From Bacillota bacterium (GTDB taxonomy: Bacteria > Bacillota > Limnochordia > Limnochordales > Limnochordaceae): a stretch of 61,446 bases of DNA. The stretch is taken from contig PIUA01000018.1 in the NCBI GenBank assembly GCA_017577405.1, positions 1-61,446 of the forward strand, read 5' to 3'. Made by a program: the position numbers and the translations under genes. Positions 16,521 to 24,532 of the stretch are shown in pieces. Under the pieces are notes generated by a model, which saw only the letters and a program-made list of their open reading frames with translations, had not been told where the DNA came from and searched no databases. The first letter of the stretch is position 1. Every line of letters starts with the position of its first letter.

Positions 16521-17294
16521 ATGGAGCGCTCACGCGTCTGGCTGGTGACTGGTGCCAGCCGGGGCTTGGGCCTGGCCCTGGCCAGGGAGGTGGCCCGCCG
16601 CGGGGAAGGGCTGGTCATCTGCGCCCGGGGGGCTGAAGGGTTGGCCCAGGCGGCGGCCCAGCTCCGGGCTCTGGGCGCCTCAGTCCACGCGCGGGCGGGC
16701 GACGTGGCGGACCGGGACTTGGCCCGCCGCCTGGTGGCCGAAGGGACCGAACGGTTCGGGCGGATCGATGTGCTGGTGAACAACGCCTCCCTCCTGGGCC
16801 CGTCGCCCCTCCCGCCCCTGGCCCAGTACCCGCTCGCACAGCTGGAGGAGGTCTTCGCCGCCAACGTCTTTGGGCCCCTGGCCCTCATCTAGGCGGTCCT
16901 CCCCGGCATGCTGGCCCAGGGCCACGGCCTCATCGTCAACATCTCCTCCGACGCGGCGGTCGGCGGGTACCCAGGCTGGGGCGGCTACGGGGCGAGCAAG
17001 GCGGCCCTGGACCTGATCACCCACACCCTGGCCAACGAGCTGGCGGGCACGGGTGTGGGCGCGGTGGCCATCGACCCGGGCGACATGCGCACCCAGATGC
17101 ACCAGGCCGCCTTCCCTGGGGAGGACATCAGCGACCGGCCGCTGCCCGAGGAGGTGGCCCCGGCCGTTCTCGAGATCATCGACCGGGAGCTGGCCCGGGC
17201 GGGGCGAGCAGGGAACGCCTCGGCGAACGGGGCAGAAGGCTCGTACCCGGCCAGGCCCTGGCGCTTTCTGGCCCAAGGGGTGGTCTACCCATGA
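16521..17294 (+). pseudogene. Short-chain dehydrogenase/reductase interrupted by an in-frame TAG
   Basis: The frame encodes a full-length classical SDR of 257 codons: VTGASRGLGLALARE (TGxxxGxG cofactor motif), LVNNASLLG, the catalytic Ser region IVNISSDAA, the Tyr-x3-Lys motif YGASKAALDL and a C-terminal IDPGD segment. A single TAG at 16890-16892 falls after VFGPLALI, where relatives usually have a polar residue (CAG would restore Gln). The rest of the frame is intact, so the mutation is recent, is a base-call error, or the codon is read through. TAG is an ordinary stop elsewhere in the window. The end overlaps the queA-like start by four bases (ATGA). Confidence 0.8.
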
Positions 17295-18334
17295 GGACCG
17301 AGGCCCTCCACTTCGATCTTCCCGAAAGCCTCGCCGCCCGAGTACCGCCTGAAGCCCGGGGTTTGGCCCGGGACCAGGTGCGGCTCTTGGTCACCGACCG
17401 CCGCCAGGGGTTCCACCGCCACGACCAGTTCGTCAACCTGGCCCGGTACCTCCGGCCGGGCGATCTGCTGGTGGTCAACAATTCCCGGACCATGGCCGCC
17501 TCGCTGCCCGCCCGGATGGGCGCCGTCCCCCTGCGCCTCCACTTGTCCACGGATCTGAAGGACGGTCACTGGATCGTGGAGGTGCGGAGCGCGTGGGGCG
17601 GGCCCCACGAGGGCCCCCTCCCCGCCGGCGGGAGGGTGGAGGTGGTGGGCGCCCCCCTCCGGGCCCAGCTCCTCCAACCGTATCGGGACTTTGCCCGGCT
17701 CTGGCTGGCCCAGATACAGGGCGACCCCTACGCGGCGGCTGTGCGGGTGGGCGCGCCCATCCGCTACCCCTACGTCCACGGGGAGTGGCCCCTGGCCTTC
17801 TACCAGACCCTCTTCGCCCGGGTGGAGGGTTCGGCGGAGATGCCGTCGGCCGCCCGGCCCTTCACCTGCCGGGTCCTTCGCTCCCTTCGGGCGCGGGGCG
17901 TAGGCATCGCCCAAATCACCCTGCATACCGGCGTCTCCAGCCACGAGCTGGTCCATCCGGTGGTGGAGGCCCACGGGACGTATCCAGAATGGTATGATGT
18001 TCCTGACGCGACCGTCCAGGCCATCCATGCCGCCAAGGCGGCCGGGGGCCGGGTGATCGCGGTGGGCACCACGGTGGTCCGGGCCCTGGAGAGCGCAGCC
18101 ATCGAAGGGGGCGCGGTGAAGCCGGCGACGGGGTTCACCGAGCTCTTCGTCCACCCCGACTATGACCTGAAGGTGGTGGATGGGCTCCTCACCGGGCTGC
18201 ACGCGCCCGTCACCTCCCACCTGGCCCTGCTCTGTGCCTTCCTGGAGCGGGCGGCGATCTTCCAGGCGTACGGGGAGGCGATGGCCCTGGGCTATCTGTG
18301 GCATGAGTTCGGCGACGTCCACCTCATTCTGTGA
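17291..18334 (+). CDS. Divergent QueA-family S-adenosylmethionine:tRNA ribosyltransferase-isomerase
   Basis: The 347-residue protein is close to QueA in length (about 340-355) and layout: LHFDLPESLAARVPPEARG at the start, GDLLVVNNSRTMAASLPARM (QueA usually has VVNDTRV), VSSHELVHPVVEAHGTYPEWYDVP, and GTTVVRALESAA near the end. QueA transfers ribose from SAM to a tRNA 7-deazaguanine in queuosine synthesis. The N-terminal motifs differ from standard QueA and no tgt or queuosine gene is nearby, so it may be a paralogue with another role. It begins inside the SDR stop codon region and is probably cotranscribed with it. Confidence 0.75.
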   Translation: MRTEALHFDLPESLAARVPPEARGLARDQVRLLVTDRRQGFHRHDQFVNLARYLRPGDLLVVNNSRTMAASLPARMGAVPLRLHLSTDLKDGHWIVEVRSAWGGPHEGPLPAGGRVEVVGAPLRAQLLQPYRDFARLWLAQIQGDPYAAAVRVGAPIRYPYVHGEWPLAFYQTLFARVEGSAEMPSAARPFTCRVLRSLRARGVGIAQITLHTGVSSHELVHPVVEAHGTYPEWYDVPDATVQAIHAAKAAGGRVIAVGTTVVRALESAAIEGGAVKPATGFTELFVHPDYDLKVVDGLLTGLHAPVTSHLALLCAFLERAAIFQAYGEAMALGYLWHEFGDVHLIL

Positions 18335-18397
18335 GCCGTGCATTCGGTGCGTCGCGCGGGCTCGCCTTCTGGCGTGGGCGGACGGGGGACGATCAGC

Positions 18398-19561
18398 ATG
18401 GATGCGAACGAGGCCCGGACCCGGGAGCTTCTGGCCCTGAAGACCATCGCGGAGACCCTGAACGAGGCCACCGACCTGGAGCCCATGCTCCAGGGTGTCC
18501 TCCCCAAGGTGCTGGAGGCGTTGGGCTTCACCACGGGTTGGATCTTTCTCACCGGGCCCGGCCCCCGGGCCTACCGGCTCATCGCCGATCACGGGCTCCC
18601 GCCCGCCCTCTGCCGGGACGCGAAGCGCCCCATGAGCCGGGGCGGGTGTTGGTGCCTCGATGCGTACTGGGGGGGCGGGCTGGAGCGGGCGGCCAACACC
18701 ATGGAATGCAAGCGCCTGGACGAGGCCCGCCGGCGCCAGTGGGGCGAGACCCACCAGATCAGCCACCATGCGACGGTGCCCCTCGCCTCCGGCAGCGTCC
18801 GGTTCGGCCTGCTCAACGTGGCTCACCCAGAGAAGCGGCACTTCTCCCCGCAGGAGCTGGCCTTGCTCGAGTCCGTCGCCCTCCAAATCGGCACGGCCAT
18901 CGCCCGCGTCCGCCTCCTCCAGGCCCAGCGGGACCAGGCCCGCCTCGAAGAGCGGAACCGCCTGGCCCGGGATCTCCACGACTCCATCTCCCAGTCCCTC
19001 TTCTCCCTGAACCTGCTGGCCCAGGGCGCCCGCAAGCTGATCCACCGGGACCCTGAGGAGGCGGCCCGGGCCCTCGAGGAGATCCAGGCCCTGGCCCAGG
19101 AGTCCTTGCAGGCCATGCGCTCCCTCATCTGGCAGCTCCGCCCTGAAGGCCTCGAACAAGGCCTGATCACCGCCCTGACCCAGTACGGCGCCCGCCTGGG
19201 CCTCACGGTGGAGGTTGCCGTGACGGGCGGAGGCGCCGTGCCCCAGGCGGTGGAGGAGGCCCTCTGGCGGATCGGACAGGAGGCGCTGAACAACGTGCGG
19301 CGCCACGCGGGTGTGGACCAGGTGCAGGTCGAGTACGGGCTGGACCGGGAGATGATCACCCTCACGGTGCGGGATCGGGGCGTGGGCTTTCAGGCCCGGG
19401 CTGCCGGCGCTTCGGGCGGTTTCGGCCTCATCGGCATGCGGGAGCGGGCCCAGTCCCTGGGGGGCGATGTGACCGTCCGGAGCCGGCGGGGAGGCGGCAC
19501 GGAAGTGCGGGCCATCATCCCCCTCCCAGCGGCGTCGGAGGGCGGAGGTGAAGCGCCATGA
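18398..19561 (+). CDS. GAF-domain sensor histidine kinase with four-cysteine (AirS-like) sensor
   Basis: The 387-residue cytoplasmic protein has a GAF domain (about 10-170), a HisKA_3 dimerisation helix with RLARDLHDSISQSLFS (phospho-acceptor His194) and a C-terminal HATPase domain (EALNNVRRHAG, RDRGVGF, GGFGLIGMRERA). It has no membrane helix. The GAF domain carries Cys72, Cys84, Cys86 and Cys104 (C-x11-C-x-C-x17-C). Staphylococcal AirS, with four Cys in its GAF, binds a [2Fe-2S] cluster and senses oxygen; the same role here is inference. The ATG at 18398 follows GGGGGACG. It overlaps its response regulator by four bases. Confidence 0.85.
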   Translation: MDANEARTRELLALKTIAETLNEATDLEPMLQGVLPKVLEALGFTTGWIFLTGPGPRAYRLIADHGLPPALCRDAKRPMSRGGCWCLDAYWGGGLERAANTMECKRLDEARRRQWGETHQISHHATVPLASGSVRFGLLNVAHPEKRHFSPQELALLESVALQIGTAIARVRLLQAQRDQARLEERNRLARDLHDSISQSLFSLNLLAQGARKLIHRDPEEAARALEEIQALAQESLQAMRSLIWQLRPEGLEQGLITALTQYGARLGLTVEVAVTGGGAVPQAVEEALWRIGQEALNNVRRHAGVDQVQVEYGLDREMITLTVRDRGVGFQARAAGASGGFGLIGMRERAQSLGGDVTVRSRRGGGTEVRAIIPLPAASEGGGEAP

Positions 19562-20250
19562 CCCAAGGGAGCGGGCGGCCCATCACGGTCCTCCTGGTGG
19601 ATGACCATGCGGTGGTCCTCCGGGGCCTGCGCTTCTTTCTCGAAACGGAAGAAGAGATCCAGGTGGTGGGCGAAGCGACGGACGCCGAGACCGCGCTGGA
19701 AGCGGTGGAACGCCTGCAGCCGGACGTGGTCCTTATGGACCTGGTGCTGCCCGGGATGGACGGGGTGGCCGCCACCCGGGAGGTGCAGCGCCGCTCCCCC
19801 GGCACCAAGGTGATCGTTCTCACCAGCTTCGCGGAGCAGGATCGGGTGGTGCCCGCCATCCAGGCCGGCGCGGCCGGCTACCTCTTGAAGGATGTGGCTC
19901 CCGACGTCTTGGTGGAGGCCATCCGGGCCGTCCACCGGGGCGAGGCCCGCCTCCACCCCCGGGTGGCCCAGGCACTCATGCTCCAGGTGGGCCAGCCGCC
20001 GGGTCACCCGGCCGCGGCCGCCTCCTCCCTCACCCCCCGGGAGCTGGAGGTGCTCACCCTCCTCACCCGGGGCCTGAGCAACAAGGAGATCGGGGCGGCG
20101 CTGGCCATCACCGAGACCACCGTGAAGACCCACGTAAGCAGCATCTTGAGCAAGTTGGGGCTCCAGGACCGGACCCAGGCTGCGGTCTACGCGCTGAAGC
20201 ACGGGCTCGTCGCGGAGCCTGGGCCCGGCGTTCCCTTGGAGGAGGGCTGA
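19558..20250 (+). CDS. NarL/LuxR-family response regulator
   Basis: The 230-residue protein has a receiver domain (LLVDDHAVVLRGL at 12-24, phospho-acceptor Asp in VVLMDLVLPGMDG, Thr/Ser and Lys switch residues in VLTSF and YLLKDVAP) and a C-terminal LuxR helix-turn-helix (LTPRELEVLTLLTRGLSNKE, TVKTHVSSILSKLGLQDRTQ). It is the partner of the kinase just upstream (ATGA overlap). Its targets are unknown; nrdAB, 560 bases downstream with its own promoter, is a candidate only by position. Confidence 0.9.
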   Translation: MTQGSGRPITVLLVDDHAVVLRGLRFFLETEEEIQVVGEATDAETALEAVERLQPDVVLMDLVLPGMDGVAATREVQRRSPGTKVIVLTSFAEQDRVVPAIQAGAAGYLLKDVAPDVLVEAIRAVHRGEARLHPRVAQALMLQVGQPPGHPAAAASSLTPRELEVLTLLTRGLSNKEIGAALAITETTVKTHVSSILSKLGLQDRTQAAVYALKHGLVAEPGPGVPLEEG

Positions 20251-20341
20251 GCGGGCCGGCTCCAAGCTCTGGGCAGGACCTGGACCATCCGCGGGGGACG
20301 AGCCCCTGAGATGACTCGCCGGTGGGCAGGACCGGCGGACG

Positions 20342-20359
20342 GGAGGCGCGCCCGCCTCC
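20342..20359 (+). terminator. GC-rich hairpin between the response regulator and the nrd promoter
   Basis: GGAGGCG (20342-20348) pairs with CGCCTCC (20353-20359) around CGCC. It lies 92 bases past the stop codon and just before the nrd promoter. No T-run follows. Confidence 0.4.
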
Positions 20360-20387
20360 GCGGGAACGGAAAACACAAGGTGTAGGG

Positions 20388-20416
20388 TTGACAACCATTA
20401 CCATCTACTGTATATT
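20388..20416 (+). promoter_or_regulatory. Consensus sigma-A promoter of nrdAB
   Basis: TTGACA (20388-20393), 17 bases, TATATT (20411-20416). The transcript would start near 20423, at the first base pairs of the cobalamin riboswitch. Confidence 0.8.
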
Positions 20417-20424
20417 GGGCCTGC

Positions 20425-20622
20425 AATCGGTCCTGGGCCGGTCCCCCAGACCGGCTCGGGCGAAGAGGGAACCCGGTGCGAATCCGGGACTGCCCCGCAG
20501 CGGTGAGCAGGAACGAACGCCGTCATGGGCACTGGGCCGCCAGAGGCCTGGGAAGCGACGGCTAGTAGGTTCGGCGCCCTTCGGGAAGCGCCACTGCCTG
20601 CAAGTCCGAAGACCTGCCGATT
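20425..20622 (+). ncRNA. Cobalamin (B12) riboswitch upstream of nrdAB
   Basis: The closing helix is AATCGG (20425-20430) with CCGATT (20617-20622). Inside are the family's conserved blocks: GAAGAGGGAACCCGGTGCGA, then CTGCCCCGCAGCGGTGAGC, and the B12 box AAGTCCGAAGACCTGCC at the 3' end. A hairpin CCTCGCC-AGT-GGCGAGG (20625-20641) follows without a T-run. Further on, TCCCTC (20778-20783) can pair with GAGGGA (20801-20806) in the nrdA ribosome site, so control may be translational. Cobalamin riboswitches usually turn the gene off when B12 is plentiful, which fits a B12-independent reductase that is not needed when a B12-dependent one works. Confidence 0.93.
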
Positions 20623-20816
20623 GCCCTCGCCAGTGGCGAGGTTCACCTTGCGCCTTCGAGGGTAAGGCAGCAAGGGCGTGCGAGGCGTTCGTGGCCCTGC
20701 CGGACGCTGGCGGCGTGCCCGCGGGTTGGCCTGCTTCCCGGCCACGGGGCGCCCGTTCCCGCTCTTCCGCCTTGCCTTCCCTCGGGTGCCAGCCACACGA
20801 GAGGGAGGCTTTCTTC

Positions 20817-23252
20817 ATGTCTGCCGTCCACCGAGGTGCTTCGTCGCCGGCCCCGGAGCTGGCGTGGGCCGTGGCCGGGATTGAACATGTCTCCTTGGAG
20901 ACGCTGGCCCAGGCCGCGGCCGGCACGGGGCTGCCCGGCCTCTCCCCCCGGGAGCAGCGCTGGGCCCAGGTGTACGCTGCCCGGGCACTCATCGTGCGCG
21001 AGCCCAACTACGCCCGGGTGGCCGCCCGCCTGCTCCTCGACATCGTCTACCACGAGGCGTTGGGTCTGGAGATGAGGGGGGAGCCCCTGGCCTTCGATGA
21101 GGTGCGGGCCCGGTACCCGGCGCTCTTCCAGAACGCCGTCCAGTACGGGGTCCGGATCGGGCGGCTCAGCCCGGACCTCCTCCGCTTCGACCTGGACCGG
21201 CTCGCCCGGGCCCTCCGCCCCGAGCGGGACCAACTCTTCAGCTACCTGGGCCTCCAGACCCTCTACGACCGCTACTTCATCCATGAGGGCGAGCGCCGCC
21301 TGGAGACGCCCCAGCTCTTTTGGATGCGGGTGGCCATGGGTCTGGCCCTCAACGAGGATGACCCCACCCGCCGGGCCATCCAGTTCTACGAGCTGATGTC
21401 CACCTTCCGCTTCTGCCCCTCGAGCCCCACCCTCTTCAACGCCGGCACCGTCCACCCGCAGCTGTCCTCCTGCTTCCTCACCACCATCGAAGACGACCTC
21501 CACAGCATCTTCATGGGGATCTACAACAACGCCATGCTCTCCAAGTGGAGCGGGGGCCTGGGCAACGATTGGACCCCCGTACGGGCCCTGGGGAGCCATA
21601 TCCGGGGGACCAACGGCCGGAGCCAAGGGGTGATCCCCTTTCTGAAGGTGGCCAACGACACGGCCATCGCCGTCAACCAGGGCGGCAAGCGGCGGGGGGC
21701 CGTCTGCGCCTACCTGGAGACGTGGCACTTGGACCTGGAAGACTTCATGCAGCTCCGCCGGAACACGGGGGATGAGCGCCGGCGGACCCACGACATGCAC
21801 ACCGCCCACTGGATCCCCGACCTCTTCATGAAGCGGGTGGAGGCCGACGGGGAGTGGACCCTCTTCAGCCCCAGCGACGTGCCCGACCTCCACGACCTCT
21901 ACGGCCGGGCCTTCGAGGAGCGCTACCTGGCCTACGAGGCCATGGCCGACCGGGGTGAGCTCACCCACGTCAAGCGGGTGAAGGCCCGGGAGCTCTGGCG
22001 GCGGATGCTCGGGATGCTCTACGAGACGGGCCACCCCTGGATCACCTTCAAGGATGCGGCCAACCTGCGGAACACCCAGGCCCACGCCGGCGTCATCCAC
22101 AGCTCCAACCTTTGCACCGAGATCCTTCTCAACACCAGCCCCGATGAGGTGGCCGTCTGCAACCTGGGGTCCATCAACCTGGCCTGGCACGTCCGGGAGG
22201 GCCGGCTGGATGAGGAGGCTCTCCGGGAAACAGTGACCACGGCGGTGCGGATGCTGGACAACGTCATCGACATCAACTTCTACCCCATCGAGGCGGCCCG
22301 CCGGTCCAACCTGCGCCACCGCCCCATCGGCCTGGGTATCATGGGCTTCCAGGACGCGCTTCACAAGCTGCAGATCCCCTATGGGTCCGAGGCGGCCATG
22401 GCCTTCGCGGACGAGAGCATGGAGACCATCGCCTACCACGCCATCTTGGCCTCGGCCCACCTGGCCCGGGAACGGGGCCCGTATCCAAGTTACGCCGGCT
22501 CCGCCTGGTCCCAGGGGCTCTTGCCCCAGGACACCCTGGAGCGGCTGGAGGCGGAGCGGGGGGTGCCTGTGGAGGTGCCGCGGGGCGGACGGCTGGACTG
22601 GACGCCGGTGCGGGAGGCGGTCCGGCGGTACGGCATGCGGAACAGCAACGTCCTCGCCATTGCGCCCACCGCCACCATCTCCAACATCCTGGGCGTCTCC
22701 CAGTCCATTGAGCCCGACTACCGGCTCCTCTACACCAAGACCAACCTTTCGGGTGATTTCGCCGTGGTCAACCCCTACCTGGTGGAGGAGCTCCGGGCCC
22801 GGGGCCTCTGGGATGAAGAGATGGTGGAGGCGCTGGTCCTCTACGACGGCATCCTGGCGCCCATCGAGCGGATCCCGCCCGAGGTGAAGGAGCGTTTCCG
22901 GACCGCCTTCGAGATTGACCCCCGCTGGCTCATCGAGGCGGCCGCCCGGCGGCAGAAGTGGATCGACATGGGCCAGTCCCTCAACCTCTACCTCGCCGAG
23001 CCCAGCGGCCGGAAGCTGGACGAGATGTACCGGCTCGCCTGGCGGAAGGGGCTGAAGACCACCTACTACCTGCGGACCTTGGGGGCCTCCCAGGTGGAAA
23101 AGTCGACCATTCAGGAGCACCGGCTGGTGGGCGCGCCCCGCTGGCGGCGGGAGGCGAGCCAGCTCGCCCCGGGCCCCGCCGCAGGCCTGGGGGTCGCCCC
23201 GGGGACGGACGGTCCCGAGGAGGAGGGGGCCGGCTGTGAGGTCTGCCAGTAA
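20817..23252 (+). CDS. nrdA: Ribonucleoside-diphosphate reductase, alpha (large) subunit
   Basis: The 811-residue class I large subunit has QLSSCFLTT with the first redox Cys, [11 protein letters not shown] (the Asn, Cys and Glu of the active site), [12 protein letters not shown] with the second redox Cys, the radical-transfer tyrosine pair in KTTYYLRT, and a C-terminal CEVCQ thiol pair. It reduces ribonucleotides to deoxyribonucleotides with NrdB. The N-terminus lacks the KRDG motif of an ATP cone, so overall dATP inhibition may be absent. The ATG at 20817 follows GAGGGAGG. The gene is under the B12 riboswitch and is followed after 74 bases by nrdB. Confidence 0.95.
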   Translation: MSAVHRGASSPAPELAWAVAGIEHVSLETLAQAAAGTGLPGLSPREQRWAQVYAARALIVREPNYARVAARLLLDIVYHEALGLEMRGEPLAFDEVRARYPALFQNAVQYGVRIGRLSPDLLRFDLDRLARALRPERDQLFSYLGLQTLYDRYFIHEGERRLETPQLFWMRVAMGLALNEDDPTRRAIQFYELMSTFRFCPSSPTLFNAGTVHPQLSSCFLTTIEDDLHSIFMGIYNNAMLSKWSGGLGNDWTPVRALGSHIRGTNGRSQGVIPFLKVANDTAIAVNQGGKRRGAVCAYLETWHLDLEDFMQLRRNTGDERRRTHDMHTAHWIPDLFMKRVEADGEWTLFSPSDVPDLHDLYGRAFEERYLAYEAMADRGELTHVKRVKARELWRRMLGMLYETGHPWITFKDAANLRNTQAHAGVIHSSNLCTEILLNTSPDEVAVCNLGSINLAWHVREGRLDEEALRETVTTAVRMLDNVIDINFYPIEAARRSNLRHRPIGLGIMGFQDALHKLQIPYGSEAAMAFADESMETIAYHAILASAHLARERGPYPSYAGSAWSQGLLPQDTLERLEAERGVPVEVPRGGRLDWTPVREAVRRYGMRNSNVLAIAPTATISNILGVSQSIEPDYRLLYTKTNLSGDFAVVNPYLVEELRARGLWDEEMVEALVLYDGILAPIERIPPEVKERFRTAFEIDPRWLIEAAARRQKWIDMGQSLNLYLAEPSGRKLDEMYRLAWRKGLKTTYYLRTLGASQVEKSTIQEHRLVGAPRWRREASQLAPGPAAGLGVAPGTDGPEEEGAGCEVCQ

Positions 23253-23326
23253 AGGTTCAGGGATGGAGGCGGGTCGGAGCCGCCGTGGGGTGATCGAAAC
23301 ATGGTGGTCCGGGAGGGTGAAGCCTG

Positions 23327-24376
23327 ATGAGCGGCGCTGAGAACCGTCCCTTCGTGCCGGGTCGGCGCTTTGACGCCTCGGAGAAGCGTCTCATCAACTG
23401 CGAGACCGTTGATGTGAACCAGCTGATGCCCCTCAAGTACCAGTGGGCCTGGGAGTACTACCTGACGGGCTGCGCCAACCACTGGATGCCCAACGAGGTA
23501 CCCATGGCCCAGGACATTGAGCTCTGGCGGAGCGGGGCCCTGTCGGAGGCCGAGCGGCACATGATCCTCCGCAACCTGGGCTTCTTCTCCACCGCGGAGA
23601 GCCTGGTGGCCAACAACATCATCCTGGCCATCTTCCGCCACGTGACCAACGCCGAGTGCCGCCAGTACCTGCTCCGCCAGGCCTTTGAGGAGGCGGTCCA
23701 CACCCACGCCTTCCACTACATCGTGGAGAGCTTGGGGCTGGATGAGCGGGAGGTCTTCAACATGTACCGGGAGATTCCCGTCATCCACGCCAAGGACGCC
23801 TTCGAGATGGAGCTGACAGCCGCGGTCCTGGACCCTGGCTTCCGCACCGACACCCTGGCCGGCGCCCAGACGTTCCTCGAGAACCTGATCGGCTACTACG
23901 TCATCATGGAGGGGATCTTCTTCTACTCAGGGTTTGCCATGATCCTCTCCCTCCACCGGCGGAACCGGATGACGGGCATCGGTGAGCAGTTCCAGTACAT
24001 CCTGCGGGACGAGACGGTCCACCTCGCCTTCGGCGTGGACCTGATCAACGGCATCAAGGCGGAGAACCCCGAGCTGTGGACGCCCGCCTTCCAGCAGCGG
24101 GTGATCGAGACGATCCGCCGGGCGGTGGAGCTGGAGGTCCGGTACGCGGAGGAGGTGCTGCCCCAGGGCGTCATGGGCCTCACCGCCCCCATGTTCCGCG
24201 AGTACGTCCAGTCCATCGCCGACCGCCGGCTGGAGCGGCTGGGGCTGCCCGCTCAGTACGGCTCGGCCAACCCCTTCCCCTGGATGGCGGAGACCATCGA
24301 CCTCTCCAAGGAGAAGAACTTTTTCGAAAGCCGGGTGACCGAGTACCGGAGCGCGGCCACCCTCCAGTGGGATTGA
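23327..24376 (+). CDS. nrdB: Ribonucleoside-diphosphate reductase beta subunit, class Ic (Mn/Fe) type
   Basis: The 349-residue ferritin-like protein carries the metal ligands Glu91 (TAESLV), Glu122 and His125 (EEAVHTHAF), Glu195 (IMEGIFF), Glu229 and His232 (RDETVHLAF). The residue that holds the tyrosyl radical in class Ia enzymes is Phe129, and the first ligand is Glu rather than Asp. Both are the marks of class Ic, first known from Chlamydia, which uses a Mn(IV)/Fe(III) cofactor in place of a tyrosyl radical. The ATG at 23327 follows GGGAGGGTGAAGCCTG. No maturation gene (nrdI) is nearby, as expected for class Ic. Confidence 0.93.
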   Translation: MSGAENRPFVPGRRFDASEKRLINCETVDVNQLMPLKYQWAWEYYLTGCANHWMPNEVPMAQDIELWRSGALSEAERHMILRNLGFFSTAESLVANNIILAIFRHVTNAECRQYLLRQAFEEAVHTHAFHYIVESLGLDEREVFNMYREIPVIHAKDAFEMELTAAVLDPGFRTDTLAGAQTFLENLIGYYVIMEGIFFYSGFAMILSLHRRNRMTGIGEQFQYILRDETVHLAFGVDLINGIKAENPELWTPAFQQRVIETIRRAVELEVRYAEEVLPQGVMGLTAPMFREYVQSIADRRLERLGLPAQYGSANPFPWMAETIDLSKEKNFFESRVTEYRSAATLQWD

Positions 24377-24532
24377 GGCGGCTGTGGGCTGGGCCTGACG
24401 GCAGGTGTCACCGGCCGCGGGCTGGATCCAGGCGGGCGGGGGACTCGGTTCCGGGCGGGGCTGGTCCCCAGGGGAGCCGACCCCCGGGGCGAAAGAATGG
24501 AGTGGGAGCCACCACCGGAAGGAGGGGACAGG

